From Thiobacillus denitrificans (GTDB lineage Bacteria > Pseudomonadota > Gammaproteobacteria > Burkholderiales > Thiobacillaceae), in contig DILD01000010.1 in the NCBI GenBank assembly GCA_002424845.1, forward strand, positions 11,425-17,009: a DNA stretch of 5,585 nucleotides, written 5' to 3'. This document shows, in pieces, positions 1 through 5,349 of the stretch. A program made the position numbers and the translations under genes. The notes beneath the pieces were generated by a model that saw only the letters and a program-made list of their open reading frames with translations, made no database searches and was not told the DNA's origin. How positions within the stretch are numbered: the stretch's first letter is position 1; each line of letters opens with the position of its first letter.

Positions 1-35
1 GCCATTCTCAGGCAAGCAGGCTGATGCCCTTCCCC

Positions 36-110
36 TGTGGGAGGGTCGCCCCGGCCCGATTTTCGCACCGCAATCCCCCACGGCATCGGGGCGAGGGTGC
101 CCCTCCCACA
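36..110. repeat. REP-like inverted pair (BIME-type)
   Basis: Two GTGGGAG-headed units face each other. The left arm at 36-53 (TGTGGGAGGG followed by TCGCCCCG) is matched exactly by the reverse complement of 101-110 and 87-94. The right arm carries six extra bases (95-100), which let it fold into its own small hairpin. The inner loop is 54-86. A GTGG head, a short GC hairpin and a CGAT-like tail is the organisation of REP elements mobilised by TnpA-REP transposases in gammaproteobacteria; assignment to that class is by resemblance. The element sits exactly where homology to the adaptor relic stops. As an RNA it could also form a strong hairpin. Confidence 0.7.
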
Positions 111-500
111 AGGGCGGCCCAACCCTCGCCCTGGCGGAACAGGGCGCTGGCGGGCAATTGCAGGACGTCGGCGTCTTCCCAGATCACAGATCACGAAGCG
201 GGCTTCCACCCGATAGCCATCGCCGAGACGCTGCCAAGCCACGCGCACGCTGCCTTCGACGGCCGCGTCGCCGCCCCAGCGGTCGAGGATCACCCGCGAG
301 CCGGGGGCGATTCTCACTGCATGGGTGGACAGCGCTTCCACCTCGACTTCGAGCGATTCGGGATTGCCGATCTCGATCAAGGGCTGGCCGGCCAGCACCG
401 CGCCTTCGCTTTCGCGCACCAGCTTGAGCACGCGTGCTTCGACCGGAGCGCGCACGGAGAGCCGCTCGGCCTGTTCGTGAGCGTAAGCGGGCGCGTAGCG
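110..500 (-). pseudogene. Decayed HlyD/RND-type efflux periplasmic adaptor fragment
   Basis: On the minus strand the frame running from about 500 to 195 encodes HEQAERLSVRAPVEARVLKL, then LAGQPLIEIGNPESLEVEVE and LSTHAVRIAPGSRVILDRWG. This is the lipoyl/beta-barrel signature of membrane fusion proteins that link inner-membrane pumps to outer-membrane channels. Several lesions are visible. There is no 5' half, because a TGA at 501-503 closes the frame. After GSVRV (about 240) the text jumps to AWQRLGDGYRVEARFVI, omitting the stretch usually containing EPSAFTKVSALGVEEQRVNV. A 7-bp tandem duplication at 181-194 shifts the frame; removing one copy restores VIWEDADVLQLPASALFR. The homology ends at GWAAL (110-121), where a REP pair begins. 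In the corrected frame a stop follows at 8-10. The family call is confident; the exact subfamily is not. A full adaptor is about 350-400 residues, whereas about 130 remain. Confidence 0.8.
181..194. repeat. 7-bp tandem duplication causing frameshift
   Basis: AGATCAC is present twice head to tail (181-187 and 188-194). Deleting one copy rejoins the two halves of the adaptor reading frame on the minus strand (RVEARFVI to WEDADVLQLP), so the duplication is the frameshifting lesion. Confidence 0.85.
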
Positions 501-538
501 TCAAACGTATAACGCGTAGCCCCCCCCCCGCATTACGC
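481..538. repeat. Imperfect palindrome with a C10 tract
   Basis: GCGTAAGCGGG (481-491) is the inverted partner of 527-538 (reverse complement GCGTAATGCGGG), with one bulged base. Inside it, CGCGTAGC occurs twice in direct orientation (492-499 and 513-520), and positions 520-529 are ten consecutive C. The element spans the point where the adaptor relic loses its open frame (501-503), so it may be a small dispersed repeat that marks the 5' deletion junction. No gene is visible in it. Confidence 0.55.
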
Positions 539-546
539 CCGCCGTC

Positions 547-590
547 ACCTGACGCTGCTGCCGTTAAACAATGCATTTGTGCGGTCAGGT
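547..590. promoter_or_regulatory. Dyad ACCTGAC-N30-GTCAGGT upstream of the FGE-like/DGC operon
   Basis: ACCTGAC (547-553) is exactly inverted at 584-590 (GTCAGGT). The 30-nt spacer holds an AT-rich near-palindrome centred on ATGCAT (about 568-580), unusual in this GC-rich setting. The dyad lies just upstream of the candidate promoter and could be an operator or an RNA stem. There is no direct evidence of which protein, if any, binds it. Confidence 0.3.
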
Positions 591-627
591 TTGCCCCCTC
601 AGGCCGCAGTGCCGGTGCCGGAGAAAG

Positions 628-636
628 TGGCATAAT
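628..636 (+). promoter_or_regulatory. Candidate extended -10 promoter
   Basis: TGG followed directly by CATAAT (631-636) fits the TGn-TATAAT extended -10 form with five of six bases. No convincing -35 lies at 16-18 bp spacing, as expected for an extended -10 promoter. Transcription would begin near 643, giving a leader of about 25 nt before the GTG at 668. Confidence 0.4.
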
Positions 637-653
637 CAAAAAAACATCTATAT

Positions 654-658
654 GGGGA
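654..658 (+). promoter_or_regulatory. Ribosome binding site for the FGE-like gene
   Basis: GGGGA lies 9 nt before the GTG at 668. This selects the GTG start over the in-frame extension that runs back to 434, because the extension crosses the adaptor relic and the putative promoter. Confidence 0.55.
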
Positions 659-667
659 CAACACAAC

Positions 668-1540
668 GTGAATGCCAACAACGCTTTTAGCCCAACGCCC
701 AACACCCTCACGCTATCCGGGCACGAACTGATCGATTTGCAAGTCAAGGCCGCGCAGGCACAAGGCTTGCCGGACTTTCGCTTTCGCGACCGCTTGTCCA
801 ACGGCGATCTGGCGCCCGAGCTTGTGGTCATCCCTGCGGGCACGTTCGAATATGGCGCGGCGCCGGATGAGGCCGCCCCCGAGCAGGATCGGCCGCGCCG
901 TACCGCGGTGATGGGATACAACTTTGCGATGGGGATGTATCCGATCACGACCGAAGAGTTCGAGGTCTACGCCCGCGCCACCGGCTGGCAACCGCGCGAG
1001 GAACTCATGTGGCTGTCCGGCCGCATGCCGGTGATCGATGTACGGCAGACCGATGCGCGTGATTACTGCGCCTGGTTGTCGCGCGAGACAGGCCATCGCT
1101 ACCGCCTGCCCTCCGAGCTGGAATGGGAATATGCCTGCCGCGCCGGGGCCGCCACCCCCTACCCGAACGGCGACGACCTCAGCCCGGACGAAGCGGTCTA
1201 CAACATCGACAAGGACCTGGATACGAAACGCCCGAGGACGCCACGCGACCTGTCGAGCCGCATGGCCCGCTGCGGCGCGAAGGAAGTCGGCGGCGTGCGT
1301 GCCAACCGTTGGGGGCTGCACGATGTAGTGGGCAACGTGTGGGAATTCACCCTCAGCCCGTGGACCAACGATCATGACAGCCCGCCAGTCACTCCACAGT
1401 CCGACAATCCGCAGGCCGTCGTCACCAAAGGCGGGTCCTGGTTCGACGGCCCTGCCGACTGCCGGGCCGCTTCACGCTGCCGCAGACTGGAAAACGAACT
1501 GGACATCAACCTGGGATTCCGGATCCTGCGCGAACTGTAG
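668..1540 (+). CDS. Formylglycine-generating-enzyme-fold (SUMF1/FGE-sulfatase) protein
   Basis: A 290-residue cytoplasmic protein with no signal peptide. The GTG start follows a GGGGA site. The FGE-sulfatase fold runs from about residue 50 to the end: LVVIPAGTFEYGA opens it (52-64), then come YRLPSELEWEYACRAGAAT, NRWGLHDVVGNVWEFTLSPW and a C-terminal GGSW (255-258) ending in NLGFRILREL. Proteins with this fold include true FGEs, which oxidise sulfatase cysteines, ergothioneine-type EgtB enzymes, PvdO/NirV-like proteins and non-catalytic ligand binders. True FGE uses a CX4C cysteine pair near the C-terminus. Here the only nearby cysteines are C265 and C271 (CX5C), embedded in the CRAASR motif common to non-FGE members, so sulfatase-activating activity is doubtful. 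No sulfatase gene is in the window. The gene lies 5 nt upstream of a diguanylate cyclase, so a role in c-di-GMP signalling is inferred from context. The fold is certain; the function is unknown. Confidence 0.88.
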   Translation: MNANNAFSPTPNTLTLSGHELIDLQVKAAQAQGLPDFRFRDRLSNGDLAPELVVIPAGTFEYGAAPDEAAPEQDRPRRTAVMGYNFAMGMYPITTEEFEVYARATGWQPREELMWLSGRMPVIDVRQTDARDYCAWLSRETGHRYRLPSELEWEYACRAGAATPYPNGDDLSPDEAVYNIDKDLDTKRPRTPRDLSSRMARCGAKEVGGVRANRWGLHDVVGNVWEFTLSPWTNDHDSPPVTPQSDNPQAVVTKGGSWFDGPADCRAASRCRRLENELDINLGFRILREL

Positions 1541-1545
1541 CCTGC

Positions 1546-2433
1546 ATGTCCGACCTGTCTACCGAAACCGACTTGTTCATCGCCGAGCTCGATGCGGCGG
1601 TCGAAGCACACATGAGCTGGACCCGCCGGGTTCTCCGCTGCGCCGTTCTGCGCGAGTCTCCCGGCATGGACATCCTTGACCCGATGGCGCATTCGCTGTG
1701 CCGGTTCGGCTCCTGGTTCACGGCGAACAGAGGGCATTTCGAAGTGCTGGACATACAGTCGACGCGACGTGTGGAAGCCGTGCACCAGCTCATGCATGAT
1801 GCCATTCGCGCCATCTGCAACCGGGTCATGGACGGCCAGGCCGGACAAAATACCGATCTGGAAGATTTCGAACAGTCACAGTCCGAACTGATCGGTCTTC
1901 TGGCCAGCTTCAAAACCCTGATCCTGTCCAATGCGGTGCATCGCGACCCGCTCACCGATCTGCCCCTGCGCTACGGCATCGAAAACGACTTCGCCCTGTG
2001 CCAGAAGGAGGCCCGGCGCAATCGCAGTCTGTTGTACGTCGTGATCATCGATGTGGACCATTTCAAACCGGTCAACGACACTTACGGGCACCTCGTGGGC
2101 GACCAGGTGTTGCGGCATCTGGCCGACACGCTGAAGCGCACGCTGCGCAGCCACGAACCGCTGTATCGATATGGCGGGGAAGAATTTCTCTGGTTGCTGA
2201 AATGCAAGTTTCCGGAAGAAGCCCGAAAATCGGCGCGACGGGTTCTGTCAACCGTGGGCACAACCCCGGTGCCGATCAATGACGATGAAATCCTGCGCAT
2301 GACCATTACCATGGGCATGGCTCTGGTCGGAGATCAGGAGGATCTGACCAGCGCAATCCGTCGCGCCGATCAGGCGCTTTATGAAGGCAAACGCAGCGGC
2401 CGCAATCGGTACGTCATCGCCGGCGAATCCTGA
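1546..2433 (+). CDS. dgcZ: DgcZ-like diguanylate cyclase with zinc-binding CZB domain
   Basis: 295 residues that would make c-di-GMP from two GTP in the cytoplasm. The N-terminal half (about 1-125) is a CZB (chemoreceptor zinc-binding) domain. H22, C52, H80 and H84 match the four zinc ligands of E. coli DgcZ/YdeH (H22, C52, H79, H83) in order and almost in number, with shared surroundings such as LCRFGSWF. The GGDEF domain (about 130-292) has HRDPLTDLP, the metal-binding IIDVDHFKPVNDTYGHLVGD (D169), the active-site GGEEF (210-214) and RADQALYEGKRSGRNR. The inhibitory-site position reads RSHE (201-204) rather than RxxD, so classical product inhibition may be weak or altered. In DgcZ, zinc binding inhibits the cyclase; the same control is expected here. 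The ATG lies 5 nt after the stop of the FGE-like gene and has no good ribosome site of its own, so translation is probably coupled. Length equals the family norm and the gene looks intact. Confidence 0.93.
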   Translation: MSDLSTETDLFIAELDAAVEAHMSWTRRVLRCAVLRESPGMDILDPMAHSLCRFGSWFTANRGHFEVLDIQSTRRVEAVHQLMHDAIRAICNRVMDGQAGQNTDLEDFEQSQSELIGLLASFKTLILSNAVHRDPLTDLPLRYGIENDFALCQKEARRNRSLLYVVIIDVDHFKPVNDTYGHLVGDQVLRHLADTLKRTLRSHEPLYRYGGEEFLWLLKCKFPEEARKSARRVLSTVGTTPVPINDDEILRMTITMGMALVGDQEDLTSAIRRADQALYEGKRSGRNRYVIAGES

Positions 2434-2450
2434 TTTGTTGCGACGGTCCG

Positions 2451-2491
2451 GATTCCACGCCGGCATCTGAAGCAGCGCCGGGTTCGGAATC
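2451..2491. terminator. Possible bidirectional terminator hairpin between convergent genes
   Basis: GATTCC (2451-2456) pairs with GGAATC (2486-2491), and an inner CGGC/GCCG stem (2461-2464 with 2477-2480) stacks inside with internal loops. It fills most of the 67-nt gap between two convergent stop codons. No clear T-run follows on either strand, so the call is weak. Confidence 0.25.
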
Positions 2492-2500
2492 AGCGCACCG

Positions 2501-3511
2501 CTAATCCCTGGCCTGAAGAATCGCCTGAGCCAGTTGCACCCCGCTTTCCCAGGCCCGCTCAATTCCGGCCCCCGCAATGCCGTCGCCGATCAGTGCCACC
2601 CGCTTTTCGGGGTCGCTCAGCCAGTGGCCGCCAACCGGATTTTCCGGACGCGCATACCGCCAGCGATGCGATGCCTCGACCTCGACCGGCCAAGGCAAGC
2701 CCAGCAGGCCCAGCAAGGCCGATGCTGCACGCGTGCTGGCCTCCATCTCCGAGGCTTCGAGATAGGTTTCGGCAAATTCGTAACTGCTGTGCACCACCCA
2801 CAGGTTGGGGTCCGCGGTGACCTGACGGACGGCCATGTCCAGCAGATGGTCGTCGAACTTGATGACGTCGGCTGCAGGGCCGCCCTCCCAGCGCATCAGA
2901 AACGACCAGATCGGGCGATAGCGCACGTCGGTCAGGCGCTCACGCAGCTGCGGCAGCGCATCCAGCATGGGCATGGCCTGCGGCACCGGCACGCTGCAGA
3001 TGACATAGTCGAAATCGCCAAGCGTGCGACCCTCCTCCAGAATGAGGGTGCGCGGCTGCAGGGCTGTCACGTGCGTCCGGGTGTGCAGCGTCGCCCCGCC
3101 CATCAGGTGACGCACCAACTGCGAGGTTTCGATGGCAGGAAGATAATGATCCTTCAGGCGCGCATGCGCCCAGCCCTTGTTGGCACGTCCGTGCAGAATG
3201 TCGCCTGTCAGCGGAACCAGCCAGCCCTGACGCAACCACGCTTCCGCCTGCCCGCGAAAGGGCGTGTTCCTGGCTGAAACAAAGGGCGCGCCCAGTGTCA
3301 CCCAGCCTGCATGAAGACGCCGGCTCGACAATCGTCCTCCGGCGCCGCGCGCCTTGTCGAACACCTCGACCTCCCAGCCCGCGGCAGCGAGGGTTCCCGC
3401 GCAACTGGCGCCGGCGATCCCTGCACCGACAATGCCTGCTTTGAGCGCGGGCCTTGACGCACCCGCGTCTTGAGCACCACGGCTTGCCCCTTGCGGGTGT
3501 GTTTTTTCCAT
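2501..3511 (-). CDS. Renalase-like FAD-dependent amine oxidase/oxidoreductase
   Basis: 336 residues, cytoplasmic. An ADP-binding FAD site opens the fold: GIVGAGIAG (26-34, GxGxxG), with the ribose-binding acidic residue in VEVFDK (D52) followed by ARGAGGRLSSRR, the arginine-rich FAD motif of the renalase-like NAD(P)/FAD oxidoreductases. The C-terminus has the second FAD contact, KRVALIGDGIAGAGIERAWE, and a closing helix. Substrate is unknown for most bacterial members; some oxidise dihydropyridine forms of NAD(P)H, and that activity cannot be assumed here. The stretch that in relatives usually reads like DHGAQYFTAR is TLGAPFVSAR, a divergence next to the flavin. The ATG is preceded by GGAG at 8-nt spacing; the first 25 residues, rich in Ala, Gly, Ser and Arg, extend ahead of the fold, and no alternative start lies between. 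It sits 111 nt downstream of the GNAT gene and could be co-transcribed with it. Confidence 0.85.
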   Translation of the reverse strand: MEKTHPQGASRGAQDAGASRPALKAGIVGAGIAGASCAGTLAAAGWEVEVFDKARGAGGRLSSRRLHAGWVTLGAPFVSARNTPFRGQAEAWLRQGWLVPLTGDILHGRANKGWAHARLKDHYLPAIETSQLVRHLMGGATLHTRTHVTALQPRTLILEEGRTLGDFDYVICSVPVPQAMPMLDALPQLRERLTDVRYRPIWSFLMRWEGGPAADVIKFDDHLLDMAVRQVTADPNLWVVHSSYEFAETYLEASEMEASTRAASALLGLLGLPWPVEVEASHRWRYARPENPVGGHWLSDPEKRVALIGDGIAGAGIERAWESGVQLAQAILQARD

Positions 3512-3519
3512 ATCCTGTG

Positions 3520-3523
3520 CTCC
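3520..3523 (-). promoter_or_regulatory. Ribosome binding site for the FAD oxidoreductase
   Basis: On the minus strand GGAG lies 8 nt upstream of the ATG at 3511-3509, supporting that start despite the N-terminal extension. A TTGACA (minus strand, 3540-3535) is nearby, but a -10 at normal spacing would fall on the start codon, so no promoter is called. Confidence 0.55.
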
Positions 3524-3593
3524 GTTTACCCCCTGTCAAAGGAAGGTCGGTCCATGACTTCAATGCGTTCCATCGTATTGAATCCGCTCACCC

Positions 3594-3617
3594 GGCGTAA
3601 GGCCTGGCGCCTTAGCC
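3594..3617 (-). terminator. Hairpin just downstream of the GNAT gene
   Basis: GGC-G-TAAGGC (3594-3603) pairs with GCCTTAGCC (3609-3617) around a 5-nt loop, with one bulged G. It begins 5 nt beyond the GNAT stop codon, as a rho-independent stem would, but no T-run follows on the minus strand. It may attenuate read-through into the oxidoreductase gene or protect the 3' end of the upstream message. Confidence 0.4.
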
Positions 3618-3622
3618 CCCGA

Positions 3623-4051
3623 TCAAGGCAGGGTTTTCTGCATGGCCACGTGCGGAATGCCGGCCTCTTCATAGACATCGCCCAGCGCCACAAATCCTGC
3701 ACGCGCATAAAAGTCCGCCGCATGGGTTTGCGCACTGAGTCTCATCGTGGTGTGCCCGCGTGCCGCTGCCGCGCGCATGACCGTATCGAGCAGCGCCCGA
3801 CCCACGCCCTGTCCGCGCCACAGTGGCAATACGGCCATACGGCCGATGTGTCCGTCGGGCAGCAGGCGCGCGCAGCCGATGGGGCGATCCTGATCGTCCA
3901 GCGCCAGCGCGTGCAGCGCGCCGATATCGTCGGCGTCCCATTCCAGGTTCTCGGGCACGTGCTGTTCGTCGATGAAGACCGTGCGCCGGACCTGCGACAG
4001 GCGCGCCTGATCATGCGCCCAGTCGGTAAGCAAGACACGGCAAGCGGCCAC
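3623..4051 (-). CDS. GNAT family N-acetyltransferase (ElaA/YjcF-like)
   Basis: 142 residues with a GTG start. It transfers an acetyl group from acetyl-CoA to an unidentified amine. The N-terminus has LSQVRRTVFIDEQHVPENLE (18-37) and DADD, the signature of the small ElaA/YjcF-like GNAT group. The central strand IGRMAVLPLWRG (69-80) leads into the acetyl-CoA pyrophosphate loop RGQGVGRALL (79-88), matching R/QxxGxG/A. The C-terminal strand is DFYARAGFVALGDVYEEAGI, followed by a short tail to the stop. The open frame continues upstream into the transporter gene, but family alignment and the 2-nt distance from the transporter stop favour this GTG. A weak GGGAT lies 9 nt before it. Translation is probably coupled to the transporter gene. 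The target molecule cannot be told from sequence. Confidence 0.87.
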   Translation of the reverse strand: MAACRVLLTDWAHDQARLSQVRRTVFIDEQHVPENLEWDADDIGALHALALDDQDRPIGCARLLPDGHIGRMAVLPLWRGQGVGRALLDTVMRAAAARGHTTMRLSAQTHAADFYARAGFVALGDVYEEAGIPHVAMQKTLP

Positions 4052-4053
4052 GC

Positions 4054-5349
4054 TCAGCGTATCCCGGCCAGCCTGAACCGATGCGCCGCGCGGCGGCCGC
4101 GGTCGGCACGGATGCCGCGCAATATCAAAAGACCGGCGACGAAATACAGGCCCGTGATCAGCAGCGACTGACGGTGGTCGCCCGTCGTCAGCCAGCTGGT
4201 CGCGCCATAAGTCAGCGGTCCGGCGATCGACGCCAGCTTCACCGCCAGCCCCCACAGGCCGAAAAACTCGGCCTGATGGGCAGGCGGCGCCAGCAGTCCG
4301 ACCATGGCGCGGCCGGCCGATTGCGAAGCCCCCATGCACAGCCCGGCGAGATTGGCCGCCACCCAGAACATGCGTTCGTCCGGCGCGGCCCAGGCCAGTC
4401 CCACCATCGCGATCCAGCCGACCAGCGTCAGTGCAATCGAGCGCACATGGCCGATGCGATCCTGCACATGGCCGAAGGCAAAGGCGCCAAGGGCGGCAGT
4501 GATGTTAACCACCAGCACCAGCACGATGGTCCGCTGCGTATCAAACTGAAATACCTGGCTGGCATAGATCGCCGCCAGCGTGATCACCGCCTGGATGCCG
4601 GCCTGGTACAACACGGTGCAGATCAAAAAACGCTTGAGATCGGGCAGCTGGCTGAGATGCCCCAGCGTGTGGCGCACCTGCCGCCAGGCGTTGCGCGGCG
4701 TATGGTCGGCTTGCGGCGCGGCACGCTCGCGCAGCATCAGCAGCGTGGGCAGGCTCGCCAGCAGGAAGATCGCGGCCGTGATGATCATCGTCACCGGCAC
4801 GAACTCGGCAGCGCCCTGCCCTTGCCCCTGCGCCCACCCGATGTAGGCCAGGCTGGCGCCGAGCGACACCAGGCCCCCGACATAGCCCAGCGCCCAGCCC
4901 CAGCCCGAGATGCGCCCCAACGCACGCGGCCGCGCGAGCTCGGGCAGGAAAGCGGCGATGAGGTTTTCGCCGGTGCCGAAGAAATAGTTGGAGAGGATGA
5001 GCGCGGCGATGGCCAGCCCCAGCGCGCCCGGCGCGGCGAAATACAACAGCGCGGTAAAGCCGACGCAACCCAGCGTGGTCAGCCACAGCAGACGCTTCTT
5101 GCAGGCGTGGGCGTCGGCATAGGCGCCGATGAGCGGCGCGGTCAGCATCACCAGCGCGTAGGAAACAGACAGCGCCAGCGTCCAGGCGAAGGTCGACCAG
5201 CTGGCATTGTCCGCCACCACCCCGACGAAGTAAGCGCCGAACACGGCGGTGATGACGACCGTGGTGTAACCCGAGTTGGCAAAGTCGTACATCGCCCAGG
5301 CCCATACTTCGCGTCTGGCGACGCCGGGTTGCAGCAGCCGGGCTTTCAC
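4054..5349 (-). CDS. UMF1-family MFS transporter (Atg22-like)
   Basis: 431 residues, polytopic inner-membrane protein with about 12 hydrophobic segments. The N-terminus carries VWAWAMYDFANSGYTTVVIT (about 15-34), the hallmark of the bacterial UMF1 family related to yeast vacuolar effluxer Atg22. The MFS loop 2-3 signature is the variant GAYADAHACKKRLL. A further family motif is LPELARPRALGRISGWGWAL with GYVGGL after it. The central cytoplasmic loop is near LLMLRERAAPQADHTPRN. The substrate of bacterial members is unknown; amino acid efflux is the Atg22 role and is only a guess here. The GTG at 5349 was chosen over the ATG at 5391 because it overlaps the upstream ABC stop as GTGA and has GAGGG at 9-nt spacing, while the longer version adds a Gly/Arg-rich stretch inside the ABC gene. 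A Gln/Gly repeat (GQGQGQG) lies in the loop before EFVPVTMIITAA. Confidence 0.9.
   Translation of the reverse strand: MKARLLQPGVARREVWAWAMYDFANSGYTTVVITAVFGAYFVGVVADNASWSTFAWTLALSVSYALVMLTAPLIGAYADAHACKKRLLWLTTLGCVGFTALLYFAAPGALGLAIAALILSNYFFGTGENLIAAFLPELARPRALGRISGWGWALGYVGGLVSLGASLAYIGWAQGQGQGAAEFVPVTMIITAAIFLLASLPTLLMLRERAAPQADHTPRNAWRQVRHTLGHLSQLPDLKRFLICTVLYQAGIQAVITLAAIYASQVFQFDTQRTIVLVLVVNITAALGAFAFGHVQDRIGHVRSIALTLVGWIAMVGLAWAAPDERMFWVAANLAGLCMGASQSAGRAMVGLLAPPAHQAEFFGLWGLAVKLASIAGPLTYGATSWLTTGDHRQSLLITGLYFVAGLLILRGIRADRGRRAAHRFRLAGIR

Noticed and set aside
434..667. In-frame N-terminal extension of the FGE-like protein starting at 434
   Set aside because: It runs across the antisense of the adaptor relic, the C10 palindrome and the promoter candidate, has a low-complexity Arg/Ala/Pro composition, and a good GGGGA site points to GTG 668.
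501..667. c-di-GMP riboswitch ahead of the cyclase operon
   Set aside because: No GEMM-like conserved core is recognisable, and the candidate promoter leaves only about 25 nt of leader.
184..948. 254-residue minus-strand open frame
   Set aside because: It is out of frame with the adaptor text for most of its length and antisense to the start of the FGE-like gene; it resembles no family.
1420..1540. Variable region of a diversity-generating retroelement (FGE-fold target protein)
   Set aside because: The FGE fold and C-terminal GGSW...GFR are right, but there is no AAY-codon-rich stretch, no template repeat and no reverse transcriptase in the window.
2534..3277. 247-residue plus-strand open frame opposite the oxidoreductase
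   Set aside because: Antisense shadow; the minus strand carries both FAD motifs in frame.
3526..3573. Short minus-strand peptide (MERIEVMDRPSFDRG) in the gap before the oxidoreductase
   Set aside because: Fifteen codons with no good ribosome site and no recognisable leader-peptide features.
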